From positions 1 through 64,000 of the forward strand of contig JAAZVZ010000012.1 in NCBI GenBank assembly GCA_018623155.1: a stretch of DNA of 64,000 nt, written 5' to 3'. Shown in pieces: positions 37,272-45,980 of the stretch (position 1 is the first letter of the stretch; the number at the start of each line of letters is the position of its first letter). The translations under genes and the position numbers were made by a program. This DNA comes from Glaciecola sp. GTDB lineage: Bacteria; Pseudomonadota; Gammaproteobacteria; Enterobacterales; Alteromonadaceae. Under the pieces are notes generated by a model that did no database searches, had not been told where the DNA came from, and saw only the letters and a list, made by a program, of their open reading frames with translations.

Positions 37272-39050
37272 TTAATTTTTAGCGTATTTTTGTGGCAATT
37301 TAAAGGTCCAAACAGTGCCGCCTTGGTTAAGGTGTTTAACGCGCTTAGCGACTTCACCGCCCCACAGTGGAACTGCACCACCCCAACCTGAGATGACCGT
37401 TAAGTATTGCTCACCATCCATTTCCCAAGTCACTGGAGAACCAACGATACCCGAACCTGTCTGGAATTCCCAAACCACTTCGCCCGTTTTGTCATCGAAG
37501 GCCATCAAGTAACCTTCAGGGTTACCAGTAAATACTAGACCACCAGCAGTCGCTAATACACCGCCCCATAAAGGTGCGAAGTTATTATGACGCCAAACTG
37601 TTTCACCTGTTTTTGGATCGATTGCACGAAGTGAACCAATATGATCTTCATAAATAGACTTAATCGTAAAGCCTGCACCTAAGTAGGCCGCGCCTTTCTT
37701 ATAGGACGTTGGCTGGTTCCAGATATCCATTTCCCACTCGTTGGTAGGCACATAGAATAAACCAGTGTTTTTTGAATACGCCATAGGCATCCAGTTTTTA
37801 CCACCTAAGAAAGCAGGTGCTGCGACAACAGTTGCGCCTTGCTTGCCGTCTTCTGAATCAGCTGGATTGCCTGGACGATTATCTTCCACGTAAATTGGAC
37901 GACCTGTTTTTTCATCTAGGCCTGTTGCCCAAGTGATTTTATCAACAAATGGGAAGCCGCGAATGAAATCGCCATTTTCACGATTCAATACATAGAAGAA
38001 ACCATTACGGTCTGCGGTTGCTGCGGCGCGAACGGTTTTACCATTTTCACGGTAGTTAAATGATACAACTTCGTTTACACCGTCGTAATCCCAACCATCA
38101 TGAGGCGTTGTTTGGAAATGCCAAACGATCTTACCATTGTCAGGATTGATGGCTAAACGCGAAGAAGAGAAGTAGTTATCACCAGGACGTAAGTGTGAAT
38201 TCCAAGGTGCAGGGTTACCTGTTCCAAAGAATAACAGATTGGTCTCAGGGTCATATGTACCACCTAACCAAGGCGCTGCACCACCGTGCTTCCATAAGTC
38301 TGCAGGCCAAGTTTTACCAGGTGCACCACCTGAAATACCCGCTTCAACTTTCTTACCTTCATTCCAAACATAACCCATGTGACCTTCGACAGTAGGTCGT
38401 TCCCAAACAGGGTTGCCTGTTTTTGCATCATATGCACGAACTGCACCGACGATACCAAACTCGCCGCCCGATACACCGGTAATTACTTTTCCATCAACAA
38501 TGATTGGAGCAGCTGTAATGGCGTAACCTGCTTTGTAGCTCTCGACTGTCTTTTTCCATACTGTTTTACCAGTATCTTTGTTTAACGCAACTAATTTGGC
38601 GTCCAAGGTACCGAAGATAACTAAATCATCATACAGTGCAACACCACGGTTAATAACGTCACAGCACGGCATAATACCGTCAGGTAGACGTGCTTCATAC
38701 TGCCATAACTCTTTACCAGTTCGTGCGTCAACTGCCCATACACGAGAATAAGAACCGGAGATATACATCACACCGTCTTTGATCATTGGCTGAGTTTCTT
38801 GACCTTTTTGTTTCTCACCACCTAGTGAAAAAGCCCATGCAACACGCACGTCATCAACTGTGTCTTTATTAATGTAGTCAAGTGTGCTGAAGCGTTGTGC
38901 TTGAAGACCCATACCATTGGTAACTACGTCATCATTGGTCTTGTGGTCGGCTAGGATATCTTTATCAGTCACTCCTGCTGTCGCAGAACCCGCTGAAAAA
39001 GCTAACATCATTGATAATGCTAGTGATTTCATGTGTGTTTTGGTTGGCAT
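37272..39050 (-). CDS. PQQ-dependent alcohol dehydrogenase with lanthanide signature (PedH/XoxF-like)
   Basis: A periplasmic quinoprotein oxidising primary alcohols. From the ATG at 39050 (GAGGA 7 bases ahead) it has 592 residues, with a signal peptide ending near SATAG. It has an eight-bladed propeller with W-docking repeats, the adjacent-cysteine pair (C129-C130 in MPCCD) and metal ligands in SGGEFG and GTGNPAPWN. The catalytic segment WDYDG has Asp321 as base and Asp323 two residues later. Calcium enzymes such as MxaF or ExaA have Ala or Ser at that second place; lanthanide enzymes have Asp. The ethanol/2-phenylethanol-type neighbours favour a PedH-like substrate range. No PQQ synthesis genes lie in the window. 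Confidence 0.93.
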   Translation of the reverse strand: MPTKTHMKSLALSMMLAFSAGSATAGVTDKDILADHKTNDDVVTNGMGLQAQRFSTLDYINKDTVDDVRVAWAFSLGGEKQKGQETQPMIKDGVMYISGSYSRVWAVDARTGKELWQYEARLPDGIMPCCDVINRGVALYDDLVIFGTLDAKLVALNKDTGKTVWKKTVESYKAGYAITAAPIIVDGKVITGVSGGEFGIVGAVRAYDAKTGNPVWERPTVEGHMGYVWNEGKKVEAGISGGAPGKTWPADLWKHGGAAPWLGGTYDPETNLLFFGTGNPAPWNSHLRPGDNYFSSSRLAINPDNGKIVWHFQTTPHDGWDYDGVNEVVSFNYRENGKTVRAAATADRNGFFYVLNRENGDFIRGFPFVDKITWATGLDEKTGRPIYVEDNRPGNPADSEDGKQGATVVAAPAFLGGKNWMPMAYSKNTGLFYVPTNEWEMDIWNQPTSYKKGAAYLGAGFTIKSIYEDHIGSLRAIDPKTGETVWRHNNFAPLWGGVLATAGGLVFTGNPEGYLMAFDDKTGEVVWEFQTGSGIVGSPVTWEMDGEQYLTVISGWGGAVPLWGGEVAKRVKHLNQGGTVWTFKLPQKYAKN

Positions 39051-39168
39051 TGCCTTTTCCTCATCGATTGTTAAAAATGAGCTAGTCATACAACTAGCAT
39101 TACCCATTCACACCTAAATAGTAAATGTCATGTTAACAAAGATGAACTCGTCGCGAGGTGGAAAATCC

Positions 39169-39184
39169 TCATCCTTTGGTAGGA
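39169..39184 (-). promoter_or_regulatory. Shared 16-base element, site C (PQQ alcohol dehydrogenase)
   Basis: On the minus strand: TCCTACCAAAGGATGA, 119 bases before the chosen start. It matches site D at 15 of 16 positions and has the same 11-base core as site A. Confidence 0.6.
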
Positions 39185-39211
39185 GTGTAATCTAGATATA
39201 AAGACGAGGAT

Positions 39212-40078
39212 TTATTCTGAATAATATTTTGGCACCTGAAGTGGTGCATGATATTGAGCAAAAATGGCATCTAGTCGCTGGTCATTAAGCATCGCCGTAA
39301 TGACATCACCAATAGCATATGCCAGGGCACGAAAATCAGTGTGGACCGCCATGCCAATATCCCATTGTTGTTTAGCCATTTGTGGGAATCCCATACTGGC
39401 AATGGGGTATTGTTCAGAACCTAATTTGTGCGAATGGTAATGCATTTGTGAACGCAGTCCCATCACCGCATCGATATCGCCTTTTACCAGCGTATCAACC
39501 GTTTCTTCGATGCTTTTATAGTGTGTGGTATTTTGTTTAAAACGCCCTCCAAATGACGAAATCAAATAAAAGTGTGGTACGGAGTCAATTTCAGCGCCTA
39601 CTTTGTGATAAGCAAAATAATTCATTGTTGTTAGTTCTGGCATCCTTTCTTTTGAATGCATTACCGCCCAGGACTCGGTTTGATAAGGTGCAAACATGTG
39701 AACTAGTTCATTTACTAACAATCCAACATCATCGCGTAATTGAGAGAAGGCCTTATCGTATGGTACTCGCATCATCAAATCGGCTTTAGTACGATGAATG
39801 ATATGACCTTTCCATATCGCATTGCGTAAATCATCTTCGACTGTCTCGTCTGGTGCTAACCAGAGCAGCTGCAATTCAACGTTTAAATCATCAGCAATCG
39901 CTTTTGCAATTTCAACGTCAATACCTCTCGCATTACCATCTTCTTGAAAAGAATAAGGCGCATAATTTTCATAAACAGCAACAATAATGTGACCGCTGTC
40001 TTGGATGTCTTCTAACGATCGAGCTTGGCAAACCATACAGAAAGCCAAGCTCAAAATAAGTATAAAAAGGTGTTTCAT
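39212..40078 (-). CDS. Quinoprotein-associated periplasmic binding protein (PedG/XoxJ-like)
   Basis: 288 residues with a clear signal peptide (to CQARSLED). The pattern GHIIVAVYENYAPYSFQEDGNARGIDVEIAKAIADDL is a family 3 solute-binding fold; the family occurs beside PQQ alcohol dehydrogenases with a dedicated cytochrome. Homologues such as XoxJ/MxaJ have been proposed to help activate the dehydrogenase rather than import a solute. It follows the cytochrome gene by 45 bases in the same operon. There is no cognate ABC permease beside it, in keeping with a non-transport role. Confidence 0.85.
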   Translation of the reverse strand: MKHLFILILSLAFCMVCQARSLEDIQDSGHIIVAVYENYAPYSFQEDGNARGIDVEIAKAIADDLNVELQLLWLAPDETVEDDLRNAIWKGHIIHRTKADLMMRVPYDKAFSQLRDDVGLLVNELVHMFAPYQTESWAVMHSKERMPELTTMNYFAYHKVGAEIDSVPHFYLISSFGGRFKQNTTHYKSIEETVDTLVKGDIDAVMGLRSQMHYHSHKLGSEQYPIASMGFPQMAKQQWDIGMAVHTDFRALAYAIGDVITAMLNDQRLDAIFAQYHAPLQVPKYYSE

Positions 40079-40123
40079 ACGTACTTATTTTTGTTGTTGA
40101 GTAAATGTATATTAACGTTGGGA

Positions 40124-40606
40124 TTAATTAGGGTCAATCTCGCCTTCAGCAATCGCGACTACCCGGCGTGCTTCAACATAAGTCTTGATTGCCCAAAGGG
40201 TCTTTTGGTCAAGAATTGGCGCATCTGCTCCTTCAGGGATCCCACCTAGCGCTGGCATGCCTTTTGATGAACCAAAGCGCAAACGTTCCACAAACCATTC
40301 GTCATCTTCCATCAGTTCGGGATCGAGCACTCTTAGATCTGGGTTGATACCTCCAGATTGTGCGTGTAAACCGTGACAACCAGCACAGTTGTTGCTGTAA
40401 GCATTTTCACCAAAACGGATAACCTTGTCTTTTAGTGCTGGTTCAAGACCACGGTATGGATTTTCAAATACCCAGCCATCTTCGTTTTGATCACCGTTTA
40501 GGATTTCAGGCATCTCTGAACTATCCGCACCTTGTGGAGTCACATTGCCGTGTCCAAACACAGAGCTTGAAAGCAGTACGGTCAATAACATCAAGTATTT
40601 TTTCAT
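40124..40606 (-). CDS. pedF: Cytochrome c-550, PedF-like
   Basis: Periplasmic mono-haem cytochrome c, 160 residues from the ATG at 40606, with signal peptide MKKYLMLLTVLLSSSVFG. The haem motif is CAGCH, followed by the distal methionine region SSKGMPALGGIP. This layout (an acidic N-terminal stretch, then YRGLEPALKDKVIRFGENAYSNNCAGCHG) is that of the electron acceptor of PQQ ethanol-type dehydrogenases. It is the first gene of an operon with the PedG-like protein; the shared element (site D) lies 84 bases upstream. Confidence 0.88.
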   Translation of the reverse strand: MKKYLMLLTVLLSSSVFGHGNVTPQGADSSEMPEILNGDQNEDGWVFENPYRGLEPALKDKVIRFGENAYSNNCAGCHGLHAQSGGINPDLRVLDPELMEDDEWFVERLRFGSSKGMPALGGIPEGADAPILDQKTLWAIKTYVEARRVVAIAEGEIDPN

Positions 40607-40689
40607 TTTTTTTCCGAATTCAATAATTATCAAATTCTATTTTAATCCAGCAAATATCCCCAGATAAGTAGACTTTAGTGGTCTCAATC

Positions 40690-40705
40690 TCATCCTTTAG
40701 TAGGA
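40690..40705 (-). promoter_or_regulatory. Shared 16-base element, site D (cytochrome operon/divergent ABC operon)
   Basis: On the minus strand: TCCTACTAAAGGATGA, 84 bases before the cytochrome start and 85 bases before the divergent ABC operon. It matches site C at 15 of 16 positions, so it could serve both directions. Confidence 0.6.
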
Positions 40706-40737
40706 ATTGCTAAAATCAAGGTTTAAAGGTCATAATC

Positions 40738-40755
40738 ACTGCATTAGTATGCAGT
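40738..40755. repeat. Inverted repeat in the divergent promoter region
   Basis: ACTGCAT-TAGT-ATGCAGT, a perfect 7-bp inverted repeat 35 bases before the ABC operon start; a possible operator. Confidence 0.4.
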
Positions 40756-40789
40756 AAATTATTTTAATATATGACATATTTTTATTAGC

Positions 40790-41935
40790 ATGAAAGTCGC
40801 TAAGTTACATATCACGATTTTTATTTTATTTTTTGTTTTGATGTTTTCTGATAGTCACGCATCATCCAATCAATCTATTCACATTGCGATGATTTCAAGT
40901 GAAAACATCTCTTATCCCGGCACTCCAAATCACCTTGTCAGACCGGCTAATGAAGGTATTGCTGGAGCTCAGTTAGCAATACCGGAAGCGAATTTAACGG
41001 GACGCTTTTTAGGGTATTCATTGAGCTTAACAAATAAAACACCATCGGAGCTGACAGAGAATGATAAAATTGTTGTACTCAACCTAAATGAAAAAGACGC
41101 AATAAAATATATTCCTCAATTAACCATGCGTTTTTCTGATACGTTATTTATCAATGTCCGCAGTCAAAACAATCAATGGCGAACAAAGAGGTGTCATCTC
41201 AATTTATTTCATACCATTCCGTCATTTTCGATGCAAGCTGATGCCTTAGGACAATGGTTATTACAGCGGCGCATGCAAAAATTGTTCGTGGTAAAAGGCG
41301 AACACCCTGCCGATGTGCAATACGTTGATAGCATTAAACGTATGGCTAAACGATTTAAAATTGATATCGTTGAAGAAAAGATATGGACAGGAGACTTTGA
41401 TTTACGCCGTGTTGCTTACAAGGAAGTACCTCAATTTACAAAGAGTCACAGTCCCTACAATGCGTTATTTGTCTCTGATTATCAAAGAGAATTTGGTTAC
41501 GCGTTACCATATAATACATATAACCAAGCTCCTGTCATTGGCGACTTTGGTCTCCAAGCAGTTACATGGCACCATACCATTGAACAATGGGGCGCCCTAC
41601 AACTGCAAAACCGATTTATTGATACCTTTAATCGCAATATGACCAGTTTGGATTTTACTGCTTATTTAGCTATTCGTGCCATTGCGTACGCAGCCCAAAT
41701 TAATCAGGCATTTGATGCCCTTTCATTGTCAGATACAATGCTCAGTGAGCAGTTTGTATTGGCGGCATATAAAGGTCGTAAACTATCCTTTCGACCGCAA
41801 AATCGACAGTTGAGGATGCCTATAGCTCTCACCCATGATTCAGGCTTATTAACAAACGCTCCCCTAGAAGGATTTTTGCACCCAATTACTGATTTAGATA
41901 CATTAGGACATGACCGCCATGAACGCTGCCAATAA
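40790..41935 (+). CDS. PQQ-catabolism-associated ABC binding protein (PedA1/LutA-like)
   Basis: 381 residues: signal peptide MKVAKLHITIFILFFVLMFS to about HASS, then a branched-chain-amino-acid-type binding fold (ANEGIAGAQLAIPEANLTGRFLG; ALGQWLLQRRMQKLFVVKGEHP). The family is found only with PQQ-dependent alcohol pathways. Related transporters (PedA1A2BC of P. putida, Lut of Methylobacterium) are required for growth with lanthanides. It overlaps the next gene. There is no clear ribosome site ahead of the ATG. A role in handling lanthanides is inferred from family and from the lanthanide-type enzyme nearby. Confidence 0.82.
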   Translation: MKVAKLHITIFILFFVLMFSDSHASSNQSIHIAMISSENISYPGTPNHLVRPANEGIAGAQLAIPEANLTGRFLGYSLSLTNKTPSELTENDKIVVLNLNEKDAIKYIPQLTMRFSDTLFINVRSQNNQWRTKRCHLNLFHTIPSFSMQADALGQWLLQRRMQKLFVVKGEHPADVQYVDSIKRMAKRFKIDIVEEKIWTGDFDLRRVAYKEVPQFTKSHSPYNALFVSDYQREFGYALPYNTYNQAPVIGDFGLQAVTWHHTIEQWGALQLQNRFIDTFNRNMTSLDFTAYLAIRAIAYAAQINQAFDALSLSDTMLSEQFVLAAYKGRKLSFRPQNRQLRMPIALTHDSGLLTNAPLEGFLHPITDLDTLGHDRHERCQ

Positions 41936-42896
41936 ACTCATTTTAATACTTTCTATAAGCACTGTATTATTCTCTACCTCTACCTTTGCAGAACCGGAAT
42001 TTGCTTATGTAACCAATGAAAAAGACGATACGATTTCTGTTATTGATTTGGATTCTTATGAAGTTGTTAAAACCATTAACGTCGGAGAGCGCCCTCGTGG
42101 CTTTGTCTTTAATCAAGACCATTCCCTAGCCTATATCTGTGCGTCTGATTCAGACCGTATACAAATCTTAGATGTCGCCACAGACCAAATCATTGGCGAG
42201 TTGCCATCTGGCGATGATCCAGAAACCATCGCGCTTCACCCTAATAATAAAATCATGTACACCGCAAACGAAGATGATGCACTATTAACGGTTATTGATA
42301 TTCCGACCCAACAAGTCATCACACAAATCGATGTCGGCGTCGAGCCAGAAGGATTAGCCGTTAGTAATGCGGGCGATATTGTCGTAGCCACATCGGAAAC
42401 CACAAACATGGTGCACTGGATCTATACTGCAACGAATCAGAACTTTGCCAATACTATCGTTGGAGCTCGGCCTCGTTCAGCCTATTTCACCAAGGATGAT
42501 TCTAAGCTTTGGGTCAGTGCTGAGATTGGCGGTACCGTGCATGTTTTTGATGTAAAGACGCAAACTGAACTCAAGCAAATTAACTTTTCTATTAAAGGGA
42601 TCCATAAAGACCGGATCCAACCAGTCGGTATCGTACTGTTAAAAGAAGCTCCCTACGCTTTTGTTGCATTAGGACCTGCGAATCATGTTGCGGTGATCAA
42701 TACGGACACATATGAGGTTGAGGATTATATATTAGTTGGTCGTCGTGTCTGGCAGTTGGGGTTTGATGCCAATGAGTCTAGGTTGTTAACCACCAATGGC
42801 GTAAGTAGTGATGTATCGGTTATCGATACTCAATCCCATAAAGTGATTAAAACGATTAAAGTTGGACGCTTTCCTTGGGGAGTTGCGGTTAAATAA
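41919..42896 (+). CDS. Periplasmic YVTN beta-propeller protein (PedA2/LutD-like)
   Basis: 325 residues with a signal peptide (to TFAEPEF) and repeated beta-propeller blades of the type AYVTNEKDDTISVIDLDSYE, KTINVGERPRGF, QIDVGVEPEGLAV and KTIKVGRFPWGVAVK. I took the ATG at 41919, about 10 bases after AGGA, rather than 41910, which sits against it. The family accompanies PQQ-associated ABC transporters. The acidic loops facing the blades (EKDDT, SGDDPE, NEDDA) could bind cations; this is inference. Confidence 0.82.
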   Translation: MNAANKLILILSISTVLFSTSTFAEPEFAYVTNEKDDTISVIDLDSYEVVKTINVGERPRGFVFNQDHSLAYICASDSDRIQILDVATDQIIGELPSGDDPETIALHPNNKIMYTANEDDALLTVIDIPTQQVITQIDVGVEPEGLAVSNAGDIVVATSETTNMVHWIYTATNQNFANTIVGARPRSAYFTKDDSKLWVSAEIGGTVHVFDVKTQTELKQINFSIKGIHKDRIQPVGIVLLKEAPYAFVALGPANHVAVINTDTYEVEDYILVGRRVWQLGFDANESRLLTTNGVSSDVSVIDTQSHKVIKTIKVGRFPWGVAVK

Positions 42897-43627
42897 TGTC
42901 AAACATTCAGGTTGAAACACTCAATCACAGCTATGGAACAAAACCTGCTTTGCATGAGATAAAGTTCGTTATTGAACCTGGGTTTAATGTGATATTAGGT
43001 CCAAATGGCGCAGGTAAGAGTACTTTATTCAGTCTACTTACTGGGATATTACCTGCACAAACAGGTAAAGTTCTATACGATCAAGTGGATATAAAATCAC
43101 ATCGCCGAGCGATCATGCATCGTTTAGGAGTCGTGTTTCAACAACCGACCTTAGATCTCAATTTGTCTGTACAACAAAATCTGACTTACTTTGGCGCTTT
43201 ACATGGCATAAGCAAAGCGAGTGTTTTGCAACAATGTGAACCATTATTACAGGCTTTTAGTTTAGCGGATCGCTTGAGTGATAACACACGCTCACTCAAT
43301 CAAGGTCATCGACGCAGACTCGAAATCATTCGAGCACTTATCCATCAGCCACAATATTTGTTGCTTGATGAAGCAACAGTTGGCTTAGATGCCGATACCA
43401 GGCAATTGGTGCTCAACACGCTAAGAGATTATGTTCAGGCTAATAACGTTACGCTTTTATGGACGACTCATTTGATGGACGAAGTACTAATGACTGATAA
43501 CCTTACTTTGTTACACAAGGGCACAATTAAAGCTCAAGGCAAAACTGAAGTATTATTAGCAGATGCTCAATGCCGAACTGTATTTGATTGGTATTGTTCG
43601 CTCACGCAAACTGTGGAAGCAATGTGA
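42896..43627 (+). CDS. pedB: ABC transporter ATP-binding protein (PedB/LutE-like)
   Basis: 243 residues with Walker A GPNGAGKST, Q-loop VVFQQPTLDLNLSVQQNL, a signature reading LNQGHRRR (variant of LSGGQ), Walker B LLLDEATVGLD and the H-loop TTHLMDEV. It belongs to the ABC-2-linked group in PQQ alcohol clusters. It starts within the stop of the propeller gene (TAATG) and its own stop overlaps the permease start. Confidence 0.85.
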   Translation: MSNIQVETLNHSYGTKPALHEIKFVIEPGFNVILGPNGAGKSTLFSLLTGILPAQTGKVLYDQVDIKSHRRAIMHRLGVVFQQPTLDLNLSVQQNLTYFGALHGISKASVLQQCEPLLQAFSLADRLSDNTRSLNQGHRRRLEIIRALIHQPQYLLLDEATVGLDADTRQLVLNTLRDYVQANNVTLLWTTHLMDEVLMTDNLTLLHKGTIKAQGKTEVLLADAQCRTVFDWYCSLTQTVEAM

Positions 43628-44403
43628 TGGGTGGCTGGCTCACTGCATTTATCGCAATTAATCAACGAGAATTGATTCGTTTTTGGCACAATCGTTCGCG
43701 TTTGCTCAGTGCCTTGGTACGTCCCCTTCTCTGGTTACTCGTCTTCGCCGTGGGGTTTCGCAGTGTATTAGGGGTATCAATAATGCCTCCATACGAAACC
43801 TATATCCTATATCAAGAGTATATTGTTCCTGGACTGTGTGCCATGATTGTGTTGTTCAACAGTATGCAAAATTCACTGTCCATGGTTTACGACCGCGAAA
43901 TGGGCAGTATGAAGGTTCTATTGATGAGCCCATATCCAAGTAGCTTTTTATTGTTTGCTAAGCTCTTTGCCAGTGCAGTATTGTCGCTATTACAAGTTCT
44001 TATATTCATAGCATTGTGTTTTTTGGTCGATGTTGACATAAGTCTAACTGGTATCTTGTTCGCAACACCGGCGATATTTTTGACGGCTTTTTTCCTTGGT
44101 GCCCTTGGCATCATATTGGCTAACTTCATTAAACAACTAGAAAACTTTGCAGGGATTATGAACTTTGTGATTTTTCCAATGTTTTTTATGTCCAGCGCGC
44201 TTTACCCACTATGGAAAATTCGTGAATCGAGCGAATGGTTATATTGGATATGTTACTACAATCCCTTCACACATGGTGTGGAACTCATTCGTTTTGCATT
44301 GTACCAACACATAAATACCTCTGCGTTACTTGTTATCCTTGGAGTGACTATCGTTTTCAGTACTTTGGCTTTATTGACTTTCCGCGGACAAAAACACGCT
44401 TAA
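43627..44403 (+). CDS. pedC: ABC-2 type permease (PedC/LutF-like)
   Basis: A 258-residue inner-membrane protein with six hydrophobic helices and the ABC-2 pattern (RPLLWLLVFAVGFRSVLG; MGSMKVLLMSPYPSSFLLFAKL; IMNFVIFPMFFMSSALYPLWKI). The ATG at 43627 overlaps the ATPase stop (TGATG), which decides the start against the longer frame from 43588. ABC-2 permeases are usually exporters, although the homologous Ped system is needed for lanthanide-dependent growth; the direction of transport is therefore open. Confidence 0.85.
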   Translation: MGGWLTAFIAINQRELIRFWHNRSRLLSALVRPLLWLLVFAVGFRSVLGVSIMPPYETYILYQEYIVPGLCAMIVLFNSMQNSLSMVYDREMGSMKVLLMSPYPSSFLLFAKLFASAVLSLLQVLIFIALCFLVDVDISLTGILFATPAIFLTAFFLGALGIILANFIKQLENFAGIMNFVIFPMFFMSSALYPLWKIRESSEWLYWICYYNPFTHGVELIRFALYQHINTSALLVILGVTIVFSTLALLTFRGQKHA

Positions 44404-44509
44404 TCAACACAGTTTCGTTTTTCATTTTTGTTCAATATTTTTTGTTAATCGGTCTTTTTCAATGTTGTGTATTCGTTTACACTTAACAAAAAAATAACAA
44501 AAAATCATT

Positions 44510-45964
44510 ATGTCCCATCAGTTTATTATCATTGGTACTGGTTTTGCAGCAATCATTGCAGCGATTGAGCTAAAGCGCAAAGGTTGGCACGATTTTGTAA
44601 TGCTTGAAAGGCGCAGTTTTGCCGGTGGTACTTGGCAGCAAAATCGTTACCCAGGTGCTGCAGTGGATGTGCACTCGCCACTGTATTCTCTCTCTGGTAA
44701 ACCATATCCTTGGACACAGATGTTTGCTAAACAAAGTGAGTTAGCTCAATACACACAAAACATCATTGAAGAGCATCAGCTTTCACCTCATATTCGTTTA
44801 AATAGCACGGTAAATGAAGCAATATGGGAACCACAAACGCAATTATGGCAGGTCATGGTAAATGACAATGAAGTGATTCAAAGTCAATTTTTACTCAACT
44901 GCTCAGGTGCGCTTTCAACACCTGTGGTACCTGATTTTGTGGGGTTAAAATCATTAACAATTCCCAATTTTCATACCAATCAATGGCCTGATAATCTCGA
45001 TTTAAGTGATAAGCGCGTGGCAATTATTGGTTCTGGTGCTTCGGCAACACAAGTCATTCCAGCGATTCAACCGGATGTGAAACACTTACATGTTTTTCAA
45101 CGCACACCGCATTGGGTGATCCCACGAAGCGACATCAAGTTCCCTAAATGGTTTCAGTTATGTCTGCGTATTGCACCAGTCTATAATGCGATTCGCTGGA
45201 GTTTGTATTGGTATAACGAAATTCGTTTTTTAGGGTTCAAACATATTCCGGTTCTACTGAAAATATTAGGCGAATGGCCAGCAAAGCGGTTGTTGCGCAA
45301 GCATATCAAGGATCCAATCTTACGTTCCAAGTTAACTCCTGACTTTACGATTGGCTGCAAGCGCATTATCTTATCCAATACCCTTTATCCAGCTCTGGCA
45401 TCATCTAATGTGACCTTGCATGACAAACATGATGGTGTGAGAGCCTTTTATGAGCAAGGTATCTTAACGAGCCAAGGTGAACGAATCGATTGCGATGTGG
45501 TCATATTTGCCACCGGATTTAATGCTGCTGATGGCCTGGTGTCGTATTCGGTTAAAGGACGAAATGGTCTTGAACTGAGCGAAGTTTGGCAAAACTATGC
45601 GCATGCCTATTTAGGTACGTGCGTGCCACAATTTCCCAATTTTTTCCTCTTTAATGGTCCGAATACTGGTATCGGTCATACCTCCGCACTCTTTATACTT
45701 GAGTCACAAGTTCAGTATGTTAGCAAAGCAATTGACTCGGTGTTATCAAAACAGAAACGTTCGATTGAAGTCACCACCGAAGCTGAGTTTGAATACAATC
45801 AAATGCTGGATAAGGCCATGCACAAAACGGTTTGGTCATGGGGTGGCTGTAAAAGCTGGTATCAAAATGCACACGGTAAAGTCGTTGCATTATTACCGAC
45901 TTTTACCTTCATCTTCAGGCGTTGGTGCAAAGCGTTTAAATCAGAACATCATCATTATCATTAA
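44510..45964 (+). CDS. Flavin monooxygenase, Baeyer-Villiger type
   Basis: 484 residues: an N-terminal FAD-binding motif GTGFAAIIAAIEL, the NADPH-binding motif GSGASATQ near residue 180, and between them FHTNQWPD, which fits the Baeyer-Villiger fingerprint FxGxxxHxxxWP (FVGLKS...FHTNQWP has a longer spacing). Such enzymes convert ketones or aldehydes to esters. The dehydrogenase 16 bases downstream and the hydrolase after it fit a route alcohol to ketone to ester to acid plus alcohol. The substrate is unknown. Confidence 0.85.
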   Translation: MSHQFIIIGTGFAAIIAAIELKRKGWHDFVMLERRSFAGGTWQQNRYPGAAVDVHSPLYSLSGKPYPWTQMFAKQSELAQYTQNIIEEHQLSPHIRLNSTVNEAIWEPQTQLWQVMVNDNEVIQSQFLLNCSGALSTPVVPDFVGLKSLTIPNFHTNQWPDNLDLSDKRVAIIGSGASATQVIPAIQPDVKHLHVFQRTPHWVIPRSDIKFPKWFQLCLRIAPVYNAIRWSLYWYNEIRFLGFKHIPVLLKILGEWPAKRLLRKHIKDPILRSKLTPDFTIGCKRIILSNTLYPALASSNVTLHDKHDGVRAFYEQGILTSQGERIDCDVVIFATGFNAADGLVSYSVKGRNGLELSEVWQNYAHAYLGTCVPQFPNFFLFNGPNTGIGHTSALFILESQVQYVSKAIDSVLSKQKRSIEVTTEAEFEYNQMLDKAMHKTVWSWGGCKSWYQNAHGKVVALLPTFTFIFRRWCKAFKSEHHHYH

Positions 45965-45980
45965 ACGGAGTAGCTTGAAC

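Noticed and set aside
45654-45980. A longer N terminus for the short-chain dehydrogenase
   Set aside because: The extension is read from within the monooxygenase gene; the cofactor motif starts soon after the ATG at 45981, which has a ribosome site.
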